Shown here one piece after another: positions 8,433 to 17,143 of a stretch of 64,000 nt of DNA; the stretch's first letter is position 1, and every line of letters starts with the position of its first letter. Under the pieces are notes generated by a model. That model had not been told where the DNA came from. It did not search any database and was given only the letters and a program-made list of their open reading frames with translations. Origin of the DNA: Massilia frigida (GTDB lineage Bacteria; Pseudomonadota; Gammaproteobacteria; Burkholderiales; Burkholderiaceae_D); assembly GCF_011682175.1 (NCBI RefSeq), contig NZ_WHJG01000017.1, forward strand, positions 62,001 through 126,000, written 5' to 3'. Position numbers and translations under genes: made by a program.

Positions 8433-9767
8433 CTAGCGCGGCCGGGCCGGCGCTGCGCCGCCGGCCTCCCCCAGCTCCGCCACCAGCACCCGGTCGATCC
8501 GGTGCCGGTCCATATCCACCACCTCGAAACGATAGCGCTCCCACACAAAGCGGTCGGACGCGGCGGGCACATGCCCAAGTTGCTCCAGAACAAAACCAGC
8601 CAGGGTTTGATACGCCCCGCTCGTCTCGCCGGGCAACATCTGCCCGATCCCGAGCACCTCGCGCAGGCGCGCCAGCGGCATGGCGCCGTCGAGCAGCCAG
8701 CTGCCGTCATCGCGCCGCACGGCGTCTGGCTCGCGCGTCGCATCGCGTGCGTCGCCGGGCAGCGCGCCGATCAGCGCCGCCATCAGGTCGTTCAAGGTCA
8801 CCATGCCCTTGAGCTGGCCATGCTCGTCGACCACCAGCGCCAGTTCGGCTTGCCGCTGGCGCAACTGTTCCAGCAAGCCGCGCGCGCTCACCGTATCGGG
8901 TACCAGCAGCGCCGGACGCATGGCCGCGCCGATATCGATGGCGTCCAGCGCCTGATGATGGATCGCCTGGGCGAACAGCTCGCCCGCATCGACCACGCCC
9001 AGCACCTGGGGCGGCTCGCCGCGCACCACCGGAAAGCGGCTGAACGGGCTGGCCGCGATGCGCGCCAGGTTCTCGCCGCAGTCGCCATCGAGGTCGATCA
9101 ATTGCAAGTCGGCGCGCGGGGTCATCAGCGCGTCGAGGCGCTGGTCGTCCAGGCGCAGGGCGCGCGCGGCGATGTCCGATTCGGTCTTGTCGAGCACGCC
9201 GGCGTCGGCGCTTTCCCTGAGCATGCCGCTGATCTCGTCGGCGGTCGGGGCGCTGTCGGGCGCGCGTCCCAGGCCCAGCATGCGCATGATCAGCTCGCTC
9301 AAGGCGGACAGCAGGCGCACGAACGGCGCCATCAGCCGCGACAGCGCCTGCAAGGGAGGCGCGATGACCGAGGCCACGAATTCCGGATACTGGATCGCGA
9401 TGCGCTTGGGCACCAACTCGCCCAGCAGGATGGAGACCAGGGTGATGCCGGCCACCACCAGCGCCAGCGCCACCTGGCGCGCATAGGGCGCCAGCAGCGG
9501 CACCGCAGCCAGTTGCGGTGCCAGGCGTGCGGTCAGCGACGCTTCGCCGAAGGCGCAGTTGAAGATTGAAATGACGGTAATGCCGACCTGGACCGTGGAG
9601 AGGAAGGCGCCCGGGTCGTCGGCCAGCCGCATGGCCACACGCGCGCCGCCACGGCCCTCGGCGGCCATTTTTTCGAGCCGCACGCGCTTGGACGACACCA
9701 GCGCCAGCTCGGACATGGCGAACACGCCATTGAGCAGGATCAGAACGAGGATGATCAGCAAATCCAT
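8433..9767 (-). CDS. CNNM (DUF21) / CBS-domain membrane protein, TlyC-CorC type
   Basis: Integral membrane protein of 444 residues. Hydrophobic segments in the first 190 residues form the CNNM/DUF21 domain, with ELALVSSKRVRLEKMA and LLGELVPKRIAIQYPE as family signatures. A CBS pair follows, then a CorC/HlyC C-terminal domain (DGSWLLDGAMPLARLREVLG). The family is linked to Mg2+/Co2+ efflux or tolerance; the old label hemolysin is misleading. I placed the start at 9767 (MDLLIILVLILLNG) because the open frame upstream adds only 16 unconserved residues. A second, different family member lies at 38381. Confidence 0.9.
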   Translation of the reverse strand: MDLLIILVLILLNGVFAMSELALVSSKRVRLEKMAAEGRGGARVAMRLADDPGAFLSTVQVGITVISIFNCAFGEASLTARLAPQLAAVPLLAPYARQVALALVVAGITLVSILLGELVPKRIAIQYPEFVASVIAPPLQALSRLMAPFVRLLSALSELIMRMLGLGRAPDSAPTADEISGMLRESADAGVLDKTESDIAARALRLDDQRLDALMTPRADLQLIDLDGDCGENLARIAASPFSRFPVVRGEPPQVLGVVDAGELFAQAIHHQALDAIDIGAAMRPALLVPDTVSARGLLEQLRQRQAELALVVDEHGQLKGMVTLNDLMAALIGALPGDARDATREPDAVRRDDGSWLLDGAMPLARLREVLGIGQMLPGETSGAYQTLAGFVLEQLGHVPAASDRFVWERYRFEVVDMDRHRIDRVLVAELGEAGGAAPARPR

Positions 9768-9957
9768 GGCAGGCGGTTGAAAGGACAGGGAATCTACCCA
9801 CGTTAGCCCTGCCATATCGCCGCAGTTTGAGGCAGGCCAATGTCGCGCGCCCTTCGCCCGGGATAGTAATTCTGATATTTAATGTCGTAATTTCAAAAGC
9901 TTGCAAGAATCGGCTCGCATAGAATGGCGCATACTCAACCATCAAGGCAGAGACGAC

Positions 9958-11661
9958 ATGACGCACCCTTCCCGCAGTGGCGGCCAGATCCTGGTCGATG
10001 CGCTCAACATTCACGGCGTCGACACCGCCTTCGGGGTTCCCGGCGAAAGCTACCTCGACGTGCTCGACGCCCTGCACGATTCCGACATCCGCTTCATCAT
10101 CAACCGCCAGGAAGGCGGCGCCGCCTTCATGGCCGAAGCCTACGGCAAGCTGACCGGCAAGCCCGGCATCTGCTTCGTCACGCGCGGCCCGGGCGCCACC
10201 AACGCCTCGATCGGCGTGCACACGGCCTACCAGGATTCGACCCCGATGATCCTGTTCATCGGCCAGGTCGGCAACGATTTCATCGACCGCGAAGCGTTCC
10301 AGGAAATCGACTACCGCCGCATGTACGGCCAGATGGCCAAGTGGGTCACCCAGATCGACCGCGCCGACCGCATTCCCGAATACATCGCGCGCGCCTTCCA
10401 GGTCGCCACCAGCGGCCGTCCCGGTCCGGTGGTGCTGGCGCTGCCGGAAGACATGCTGATCGACGTCGCCTCGGTGGCCGACACGCGCCGCTACCAGCCG
10501 GTGCAGGCATCGCCCTCGGGCGCCCAGATCGCCACCCTGCGCGAGATGCTTGCCAGCGCTAAAAAACCGGTCGTGCTGCTCGGCGGCGCCAGCTGGAACG
10601 CCCAGGCTTGCGCCGACCTGCAACGTTTCGCCGAAGCCAACGCGCTGCCGGTCGGCTGCACCTTCCGCTTCCAGGACTTGCTCGACAACGCACACCCCAA
10701 CTATATAGGTGACGTCGGCATCGGGATCAACCCGAAACTGGCGGCGCGCGTGAAAAACGCCGACCTGGTGATCGCCATCGGCCCGCGCCTGGGCGAAATG
10801 ACCACCGGCGGCTACACCCTGCTGGCCTCGCCCGTGCCGGCCCAGCGCCTGGTGCATTTCCATGCCGATGCCGAGGAACTGGGCAGCGTCTACCAGGCCG
10901 ACCTGATGATCAACAGCGGCGCCGCGCAAGCCTGCGCCATGCTGGCCGCGATGGAGCCGGTGGACTCGTCCGCCTGGCGCGGTACGGTGGCCGAGGCGAA
11001 AGCCGAGCTGGCCGCCTACCAGGAACAGCCGCCGATTTTCAAGGATGGCCAGGCCCCGCTCGACCTGTGGCAAGTGGTGCAGGAATTGATGGCGCAAGTG
11101 CCGCGCGATACCGTCATCACCAATGGCGCCGGTAATTACGCATCGTGGGCGCACCGCTTTTACCGCTATGGCGGCATGCGTACCCAGCTGGCGCCGACCA
11201 ATGGCGCGATGGGGTACAGCGTTCCATCGGGAGTCGCGGCAAAGATTGTCGATCCGACACGTACAGTGGTGACCTTTGCCGGCGATGGCGAATTCATGAT
11301 GAACGGCCAGGAACTGGCCACCGCGGTGCAATACAAGGCCGGCGTGATTATTATTGTCTTCAATAATGGCATGTTCGGCACCATCCGCATGCACCAGGAG
11401 CGCGATTATCCGGGCCGCGTCTCGGGGACCAGCTTGCATAACCCGGACTTTGCGGAACTGGCCGAGGCCTATGGCGCGCATGGCGAGGTGGTCAATGCGA
11501 CGGTGGAATTCGGTCCGGCGCTGGCACGCGCACTGGCCCACACCCGTGAAAAATCACTGCCGGCGGTGATCGAACTGCGCTATGACGGGAATTTGATTAC
11601 GCCGAATGCGACGCTGGAAACCATCAGGAAGACGGCGGAAGCCGCAAAAGCCGCCAAGTAA
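9958..11661 (+). CDS. Acetolactate-synthase-like thiamine diphosphate enzyme
   Basis: A 567-residue ThDP-dependent enzyme of the acetolactate synthase/oxalyl-CoA decarboxylase superfamily. The N-terminal PYR domain carries the activating glutamate in INRQEGGAAFMAEAYGK; a central domain follows; the C-terminal PP domain has the ThDP-Mg motif GDGEFMMNGQE continuing to FNNGMFGTIRMHQ. There is no regulatory subunit gene next to it, so it is unlikely to be the biosynthetic IlvB, and the 2-keto acid substrate cannot be told from sequence. The start at 9958 is preceded by AAGGCAGAG. Strong hairpins with a T run follow, so it is monocistronic. Confidence 0.85.
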   Translation: MTHPSRSGGQILVDALNIHGVDTAFGVPGESYLDVLDALHDSDIRFIINRQEGGAAFMAEAYGKLTGKPGICFVTRGPGATNASIGVHTAYQDSTPMILFIGQVGNDFIDREAFQEIDYRRMYGQMAKWVTQIDRADRIPEYIARAFQVATSGRPGPVVLALPEDMLIDVASVADTRRYQPVQASPSGAQIATLREMLASAKKPVVLLGGASWNAQACADLQRFAEANALPVGCTFRFQDLLDNAHPNYIGDVGIGINPKLAARVKNADLVIAIGPRLGEMTTGGYTLLASPVPAQRLVHFHADAEELGSVYQADLMINSGAAQACAMLAAMEPVDSSAWRGTVAEAKAELAAYQEQPPIFKDGQAPLDLWQVVQELMAQVPRDTVITNGAGNYASWAHRFYRYGGMRTQLAPTNGAMGYSVPSGVAAKIVDPTRTVVTFAGDGEFMMNGQELATAVQYKAGVIIIVFNNGMFGTIRMHQERDYPGRVSGTSLHNPDFAELAEAYGAHGEVVNATVEFGPALARALAHTREKSLPAVIELRYDGNLITPNATLETIRKTAEAAKAAK

Positions 11662-11674
11662 CAGGCAGCCATAT

Positions 11675-11748
11675 CAGCACTGATACCGATGGTATCGGTG
11701 CTGAGCACCAGAAGGAGCGCATGCCAAACAGGCCATGCGCTCCTTTTT
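11675..11748 (+). terminator. Tandem hairpins, the second a rho-independent terminator
   Basis: The first hairpin pairs 11675-11687 with 11691-11703 (13 bp with one G-T pair, 3-nt loop). The second pairs AAGGAGCGCATG (11712-11723) with CATGCGCTCCTT (11734-11745) and runs into TTTTT. This is a good terminator for the ThDP-enzyme gene. The A-rich start of the second stem also gives a T run on the opposite strand, so it may work both ways. Confidence 0.85.
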
Positions 11749-11769
11749 GACAATGAGGGGAAGAATGCC

Positions 11770-12012
11770 TTACTGCGGACTGACCAGCTGCGCTTGCGGC
11801 AGCAGTTCAAGACCAAGCTCGGCTGGCATAGGCAGCGGCCGGTCGTAGGCGTTTGGCGCTTCGGTCACTGGCGCCGTGAAAAAACAAGCCACCGTGGCGA
11901 TGAACGCCAATCCGATGACGTTGCGTATCCACATCGACCCCGCCACATGAATCGTCTCCGGCGAAATCAACAAGCTGAAATTGTCTGGGCTTTTCACACT
12001 GCCTCCTGTCAT
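11770..12012 (-). CDS. Small single-pass membrane protein, unknown function
   Basis: I do not recognise this 80-residue product. It has one hydrophobic segment (NVIGLAFIATVACFFTA) in the middle and a Pro/Leu-rich tail (PLPMPAELGLELLP). From the ATG at 12012 it reads MTGGSVKSPDNF; an AGGAGG ribosome site lies inside this start and points to an alternative GTG start at 11997, giving 75 residues. The frame is also open to 12078. It is convergent with the ThDP-enzyme gene and follows an AT-rich stretch containing TATAAATT on its strand, a likely promoter. Confidence 0.5.
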   Translation of the reverse strand: MTGGSVKSPDNFSLLISPETIHVAGSMWIRNVIGLAFIATVACFFTAPVTEAPNAYDRPLPMPAELGLELLPQAQLVSPQ

Positions 12013-12099
12013 AGTTTTGTAATAATTTATACCCTTTTCCGATAAAAGCATAGCTAATATTGAGTCGGATTGATGCATATGTGTGCCAGCACATACAGG

Positions 12100-12534
12100 C
12101 TAATTATTCGCCGCGCGTTTGAGCCAGCGCATGACACTTCCTAGCAATGGAAGCTTTTCATATAACTCCTCGGCGGCGTCCCAATAATCGCGATGGATCA
12201 TGACTGCCCCGCCCGCATCGAAGCGGATCCGGGTGGCGCCGCGGATGCATTGCGGCGTCCTGGAAAAGCGCTTCATTCGGAACAGAAATTCCCATGTCAG
12301 GAAGGCAGCGTCACCCTGCAGCACGGTCGACGTCACCACGAAGCGCGGCTGCTCGACCTGTGCAAACATGTGCACGAAAATGCCGATAATCGGCTCAATC
12401 CCGCACACCTCGTTGAACGGGTCCTTGAACTGCGCATCGGGCGCATACATCTGCATCAGCTGCGCGCGCACCGACGCGCGCTCGATACTCTCGTAAAAAC
12501 GCACCAGCGGTGCCAGTTCCGGCGCCCGGTTCAT
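12100..12534 (-). CDS. NTF2-like (SnoaL fold) protein
   Basis: A 144-residue protein of the nuclear-transport-factor-2-like fold, seen in VRFYESIERASVRAQLMQMYAPDAQFKDPF and the later FRMKRFSRTPQCIRG and WDAAEELYEKLPLLG. This fold is used by many small enzymes and binding proteins, so the activity is unknown. The start overlaps the SDR stop by four bases (ATGA), making it the last gene of the light/lipid-type cluster. It is intact although several upstream operon members are broken. Confidence 0.8.
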   Translation of the reverse strand: MNRAPELAPLVRFYESIERASVRAQLMQMYAPDAQFKDPFNEVCGIEPIIGIFVHMFAQVEQPRFVVTSTVLQGDAAFLTWEFLFRMKRFSRTPQCIRGATRIRFDAGGAVMIHRDYWDAAEELYEKLPLLGSVMRWLKRAANN

Positions 12535-13298
12535 AATCCCGTCACCTTGTGAATCAGCCAGAAATACAGGCGATACGGCAGCAGCCGCGCCAGCCGCATG
12601 CTGTTGGTGTAGCGCTTGGGGAAATGGATATGGAAGGCGCCGCGCTCGATCCCCTGCACCATCGCATACGCGGCATCGGCGGCGCTCATCAGGGCCGGCA
12701 TCTTGAAGTCGTTCCCGGCCGTCAGGGGCGTGTCGACGAAGCCCGGATTGATCTGGTACACCGCGATCCCGCGCGGACGCAAATCGAGGTACAGCGACTC
12801 GGAAAGGTTGATCAGCGCCGCCTTGGCCGGCCCGTACACCAGCGCCTTGGGCAGTCCGCCGTAACCGGCCACCGACGCCACGATGCCGATCCCGCCGGCG
12901 CCCTGCTTGATCAGCAGCGGCAGCGCCGCGTCGAGGCAGTTGAAGGCACCGCGCAGATTGAGGTTGATCATCCGGTTGGCCGCCGCCAGGTCGATCGCAT
13001 CGGCGCGCATTTCGTTGTAGCCGCCGGCCACGATCAGCACCAGGTCGATGCCGCCCCACGCCGCCACGATGCGCTGGCAGGCCGCGGCCACGCTGGCGTG
13101 GTCAAGCACGTCCAGCGGCAGGGCCAGCGCGTGCGGCTCGCCGGCCGCCGTCTGTTCCAGCCTGTCGGCACTGCGCGCGGAAAACGCCACGCGCGCGCCC
13201 AGGTCGAGCAGCAGGTGCGCGGCCGCCTCCCCGATGCCGGTCGAGGCGCCGATTATCCACACGCGCCGCCCGCGCCACTCGTCGATGCACGGATTCAT
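12531..13298 (-). CDS. Short-chain dehydrogenase/reductase
   Basis: Classical SDR of 255 residues. The NAD(P) loop GASTGIGEAAA is near residue 18 and the catalytic Tyr-x3-Lys is in VYGPAKAALINLSESL near residue 154, with the preceding serine in VASVAGYGG. After NPGFVDTPLT the C-terminal tail ends in a hydrophobic MRLARLLPYRLYFWLIHK segment that may touch the membrane. It overlaps the DUF3833 gene upstream and the NTF2-like gene downstream by four bases each. Similar SDRs accompany cyclopropane-synthase clusters in other proteobacteria; a lipid or aldehyde substrate is an inference. Confidence 0.88.
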   Translation of the reverse strand: MNPCIDEWRGRRVWIIGASTGIGEAAAHLLLDLGARVAFSARSADRLEQTAAGEPHALALPLDVLDHASVAAACQRIVAAWGGIDLVLIVAGGYNEMRADAIDLAAANRMINLNLRGAFNCLDAALPLLIKQGAGGIGIVASVAGYGGLPKALVYGPAKAALINLSESLYLDLRPRGIAVYQINPGFVDTPLTAGNDFKMPALMSAADAAYAMVQGIERGAFHIHFPKRYTNSMRLARLLPYRLYFWLIHKVTGL

Positions 13299-13837
13299 TG
13301 CGTCGCCGCGCGCTTGGTGAACGAGAGCGTCACGCTGCCCAGGTTCACGCCGAACTTGCTCATTGCCGTGCGGTTCAGCATGACCTTGTCGTCGATCAGG
13401 AACATCCAGTCATCCATGTCCATGTTGATGACCTTGCCGTCGACCGGCAGCGCCAGCACATACTGCCAGCGCAGCGCATTGCCCGACACCGTGCCCTGGG
13501 CGGTGCCGACGACATCCGCCGCAGTGGCGCTGAAGCGTCCCGGCCCGGTCCTGGTCAGCGTCCAGACGCGCTTCTGGCGCGTGCCGTCCGAGTACACGAA
13601 GTCTTCATCGAGCACGCCCGTGTCGCCATTCCACTGGCAGCGCATCACCACCACGAAGCGCTTGATGACTCTACCGGAGCGGTCCTGGAACATGCCGTGG
13701 GCGTCCAGCGTGCCGTTGAAATACTGCGTGATGTCGAGACCCGGCGCCTGTTTCGCATACGTCTCGGGCGTGGGGGTGCTGCAGCCGGCCATGGCCAAAG
13801 CCAGGGCGCCGGCCGCGAAAATGGTGGAGAGTTTCAT
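13295..13837 (-). CDS. DUF3833-type lipoprotein
   Basis: A 180-residue exported lipoprotein. The lipobox is LALAMAGC with the lipidated cysteine at residue 19. The body (DITQYFNGTLDAHGMFQDRSG, VIKRFVVVMRCQWNG, LDEDFVYSDGTRQKRVW) matches the lipocalin-like DUF3833 family as I know it, which recurs beside SDR, MFS and cyclopropane-synthase genes. Function is unproven; lipid binding in the periplasm is plausible. It lies 17 bp after the corrected end of the MFS pseudogene and overlaps the SDR gene by four bases. Confidence 0.8.
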   Translation of the reverse strand: MKLSTIFAAGALALAMAGCSTPTPETYAKQAPGLDITQYFNGTLDAHGMFQDRSGRVIKRFVVVMRCQWNGDTGVLDEDFVYSDGTRQKRVWTLTRTGPGRFSATAADVVGTAQGTVSGNALRWQYVLALPVDGKVINMDMDDWMFLIDDKVMLNRTAMSKFGVNLGSVTLSFTKRAATQ

Positions 13838-13854
13838 GGTTCAATCCTTGGTAG

Positions 13855-15026
13855 TTAACAGTGACGCAGGGGCGCGCGCCACAACATGGCGGCGGCCAGC
13901 AATTTGAGTGCGCACGGCAGCAGCGCGTAGGCTGCTGCCAGCGCGCTGCTGCCGCCCCCCGGCGCCGGGCACGTAACCGAGCCACGCCAGCAACGGCAGG
14001 GCGATGCCGGCGGCCAGCGCCAGCGTCATTTGCACGCCCCAGTTCCAGACGCCGAAGTAAGCCGCTTCACGCCAGCCGGCATGCCCGGCCGCGCCGATCA
14101 CGCCGGCCAGCAGCGCTGGCGGCAAGGCCAGGTCGGCGCCCAGCGCCAGTCCGGACAACAGGCAGATGACGCCAAAGGCGATGCTCGCGCCCGCGCCCAG
14201 CCCGAAGGCCCAGACGAAAACGGCGGCCGCCAGCAGCATGCCGGCGGCCCAGGCGCGCGCCTCGCCGAAACTGGCGGCGGCAGCTCTCCACAGCGGCATC
14301 GAGGCTGCCGCCGCGCCGAAGTACTGAATCAGGAACTGGCCCGACATGTCACCCAGTTGCAGCCGGTCGGCCGCGAAAAACAGGAACAGCGTGGCCGGAA
14401 TCGCCGATGCGACGCCGTTCACGATCAAGACCGCGAACAGGGCGCGAAACGGCGCTTCGCGAAATGGCGCCGTCATGGCGCGCCAGTCGGGCCGCGCGGC
14501 GGATGCCTTGCCGATGGCCGGCCTTGCCGGCCTTGCCGGTCACCGCCGCCGCCAGCACCACGCCCACCAGGCCGCAGGCTTCACGCACGCCGGTGACACG
14601 CGCGCGCTCGGCCGGGGCCTGGGTCAATGCCGCGCCCCAGCTCTGGTGCGCAATGGTGGCGATGCTGAAACCGACGTAGACCAGCATCAGCGCGCCGAGA
14701 AACCAGCCCATCGTCGCCAGGCTGCCCAGCACCGGCGGGTGGAACAGCGCCACGAAGCCGGCCAGCAGCAGCGGCAGCGACAGCGACAGCGCCACATAGC
14801 GCGCGTACGCGCCCTGCCCGCGCTCGATCCACCAGCCGAGCAGCGGGTCGATGAAGGCGGCGGCCACGCGCGCGGCGAGCAGGACGGCGCCGATCAGCGC
14901 CAGCGACAGCCCGGCGCGTCCGGAGTAAAACCGGGGCAGGTAAACATAGATCGGCAGCGCGACCATCGCCAGCGGCAGGCCGAACAAGCCGTACGACAGC
15001 AGCATCGGTAGCGACAGCCGGCTCAT
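13855..15026 (-). pseudogene. MFS (sugar:cation symporter-like) transporter, two frameshifts
   Basis: Reading starts at 15026 with MSRLSLPMLLSYGLFGLPLA and gives a normal N-terminal half, including TGVREACGLVGVVLAAAV. Near 14513-14540, in a repeated GGCAAGGCC tract, the frame must shift by one base to continue as AIGKASAARPDWRAMTAPF. Near 13955-13960, a run of six C (+ strand), it must shift again to finish as SSALAAAYALLPCALKLL and stop at 13855. The full product would be about 390 residues with 10-12 membrane segments. The start overlaps the preceding gene as ATGA. In the known Rhodobacter singlet-oxygen operon a GPH-family carrier occupies a comparable place. Sequencing error at either tract is the alternative. 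Confidence 0.8.
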
Positions 15027-15558
15027 CGTGCGGCAGCGGCTTTGAGCAGCGCGCTACGCAGCGCACGCGCACTGGTGGCCGGATCGAGCCAGATGCCGAA
15101 AAAGGCGCGCGCGAATTCCTGGTCGGGCAGCGCCGCCAGCGCCTTGCCATCGAGGTAAAAACGGGCGCCGCCGCCGGGCACGAACACGCCGCTGATATGG
15201 GTGCCTCTTTCACATCGGGGAAGATGGTTTTCATCCTGGCCAGCCACTGGGCGCGCTGGGCCGCGCTGCCGGCACCGATCTTTTCCATCTGCTCGGCGCT
15301 GGCCTCGGCGATCTTGACGCCATCGAGCTTGCGCGCGTAGCGCAGGTCCAGCACGAACGGCAGGTCGGCGCGATAGCCTTTCTCGCCCACCCACAGTTCG
15401 GCTTCGTAGATCGCCAGCCCGAACCAGGTGTACGTGCCCTTGCCCGCCAAGCGCGCCTGCGGCAGGTTTTCTTCGATGTGGGCCGGCGCGGCGCCGGGCG
15501 TCCCGCAGACCAGCATCGACCACAGTGCAAGGGCGGACAAGAATATGCGGCGGCGCAT
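15023..15558 (-). pseudogene. Chalcone-isomerase-like secreted protein, frameshifted
   Basis: The gene starts at 15558, one base after the cyclopropane-synthase remnant, with a signal peptide (MRRRIFLSALALWSMLVCG). The region TYTWFGLAIYEAELWVGEKG and LDLRYARKLDGVKIAEAS fits the bacterial chalcone-isomerase-like family. At about 15203-15205 a CCC appears as CC (+ strand): the frame after DVKE must change to continue as GTHISGVFVPGGGARFYLDG and end ALLKAAAAR at 15023. Restored length is about 178 residues. Without the shift the product runs on out of frame. A one-base sequencing loss is possible, but the neighbours are also damaged. Confidence 0.82.
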
Positions 15559-15559
15559 C

Positions 15560-16195
15560 TCAGGCTTTCGTCAGGGTGAAGTGCATGACGTCGGTGCTCT
15601 TTTCGCGGAACGCGGCCTCGCAGTAGCACAGGTAAAACTCCCAGGTGCGGATGAAGCGTTGGTCGAAGCCCTGTGCGCGCACCTCGTCCAGGCGCGCGTG
15701 GAACGCCTTGCGCCATTCGACCAGGGTGTCGGCGTAATCGATGCCGAAACGGTGCTGGCCGGTCACCGTGAGGCCATATTCAAACGCCATGCGCTCGAAT
15801 ACGGAAGGCGATGGCAGCATCCCGCCCGGGAAAATGAATTGCTGGATGAAGTCCGTGCCCTTGCGATAGCGCTCGAACAGCTCGTCGGCGATCACGATGG
15901 TCTGGATGCAGGCGCGCCCGCCCGGTTTGAGGTTGCGCGCGATGCACTCGAAATAGCTGGGCCAGTAGCTTTGGCCGACCGCCTCGAACATTTCGATCGA
16001 GGCGATCGCATCGTACTGGCCGGCGCTGTCGCGGTAGTCGCACAGGCGCAGGTCGGTTTTCCCACCCAGGCCGGCGTTTTCCAGGCGCGCTTTGGCGTAG
16101 GCCAGCTGCTGCTCCGACAAGGTCAGTCCGGTCACGTGCACCTCGCCATCGCGCGCAGCCAGTTCGGCGAATCCGCCCCAGCCGCAGCCCGCGCT
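15560..16195 (-). pseudogene. Cyclopropane-fatty-acyl-phospholipid synthase, 5'-truncated remnant
   Basis: C-terminal half of a SAM-dependent CFA synthase-family enzyme. It begins in the SAM-binding motif (GCGWGGFAELAAR) and continues through LTLSEQQLAYAK, IEMFEAVGQSYWPSYF, GGRACIQTIVI, FIFPGGMLPS and FYLCYCEAAF to the normal C-terminus at 15560. About 190 N-terminal residues expected for this family are missing: upstream the DNA passes directly into the FAD oxidoreductase gene in a different frame. No start codon with a ribosome site is seen at the junction, so it is probably not translated as a useful enzyme. Confidence 0.88.
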
Positions 16196-16882
16196 GGGGA
16201 ATCGCGGCCAGCAGTTTTTCCACATAGTTGCGCGAGCCGCCGCGCACGGTGCGCCACTGGGGCCGGTTGCTCACCTGCAGCAAGCCGTGGTTGTGGCAAA
16301 AGCGGATGAAGGTGGCCACCGGGAAGGCCAGCATCTGGTCCGATGGGCACGACCAGATGCAGGCCGCCATCGGCAGCAGGTAGCAGGAGCGGAACTGGGC
16401 GCTGTAGCCATGCTGGTCGAGGAAGTCGCCCAGCGACATGGCCGGCATGCGCTTGGCCACGGCCAGGCTGGTGGCGTGCCGGTTGAAGCGCAGGATGTCG
16501 CGCAGCATGCCCAGAAAGCGCGGCCGCAGCAGGTTGCCGCGCTGGGCGAACACGGTGTCGAGGTTGCTGCCGGCCCATTCCAGCACGCGCGCGCCGGGCT
16601 CCTGCCCGAGCGGCAGCTTGACCGAAAACGACATGTCGCTGGGCGCCGTGTCCACGTCCAGGTCGGCGAACAGGGCGATCAGGTTCGGATAGGTACGCTC
16701 GTTGAACACCAAAAAACCGGTGTCCACGCCATGCGTGATGCCATCGAGGGTGACGTCCACCGTGTTGCTGTGGCCACCGAAGTAAGCACCCGCTTCATAC
16801 GGGTTACGTCCGCTCCGCCATGGACAAGCCGGTATGCGCACGACAAACCCGACATTCCCGCTCCAATCACAGCTATCTTCAT
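16196..16882 (-). pseudogene. FAD-dependent amine-oxidase-like gene, frameshifted and 3'-truncated
   Basis: The start at 16882 gives MKIAVIGAGMSGLSCAYRLV, a Rossmann FAD-binding loop. After GGADVT, near 16805, one base appears to be missing; the correct frame resumes as YEAGAYFGGHSNTVDVTLDG and continues through NERTYPNLIALFADLDVD, FLDQHGYSAQFR and GGSRNYVEKLLAAIP. At about 16196 the sequence changes into the middle of the CFA synthase gene, so roughly the last 200 residues are lost. In intact clusters of this kind a DUF1365 gene usually lies between the two; its absence suggests one deletion removed it. The promoter and two palindromic operators upstream remain. Confidence 0.85.
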
Positions 16883-16903
16883 CATCCCACCCGTTTTCCT
16901 TGT

Positions 16904-16918
16904 TTTGTCCAGGACAAA
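16904..16918. promoter_or_regulatory. Palindromic operator 1 between the FAD gene and the B12 regulator
   Basis: TTTGTCCAGGACAAA is a perfect 7+1+7 inverted repeat. It sits downstream of the minus-strand -10 element, in the 5' leader of the FAD oxidoreductase pseudogene. A near copy lies 62 bp away, centre to centre, about six helical turns. The likely ligand is the adjacent MerR/B12 regulator; this assignment is an inference from position. Confidence 0.75.
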
Positions 16919-16933
16919 CAAATCGCCCGAAGG

Positions 16934-16962
16934 ATAATCCGTGAAATAATGAAATATGTCAA
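16934..16962 (-). promoter_or_regulatory. Promoter of the FAD/CFA cluster
   Basis: On the minus strand TTGACA (16962-16957), a perfect -35, is followed after 17 bp by GATTAT (16939-16934), four of six -10 positions. Operator 2 lies four bases upstream of the -35 and operator 1 about 15 bases downstream of the -10, so a repressor bound to both could enclose the promoter. Confidence 0.7.
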
Positions 16963-16965
16963 CTG

Positions 16966-16980
16966 TTTGTCCATGACAAA
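16966..16980. promoter_or_regulatory. Palindromic operator 2 between the FAD gene and the B12 regulator
   Basis: TTTGTCCATGACAAA shares TTTGTC-CAN-GACAAA with operator 1, six-base arms around a three-base centre. It lies directly upstream of the TTGACA element of the divergent cluster promoter. Confidence 0.72.
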
Positions 16981-17143
16981 ATACACTGTCATTGATGTAT
17001 ACGCAGTGGGTAATAAATTGGATTCAAGAAACATGATCCATTACCAAGCAGGAATATCGAGAGGCGTGGCATGATGTGGCGCGTGCGGCGGCTTGCGAAA
17101 GCAAGCTGGTACATAGAGTAGTTTTTTATTTACTATTTCGACT

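Noticed and set aside
8707-11541. Very long minus-strand open frame (944 codons) opposite the ThDP-enzyme gene
   Set aside because: It mirrors the real plus-strand gene codon by codon, has His/Arg/Gly-rich composition and no family motifs; it is a GC-rich antisense shadow.
11675-11748. Inverted repeats considered as insertion-sequence ends
   Set aside because: They are close hairpins with a T run after a gene, fitting a terminator; no transposase nearby.
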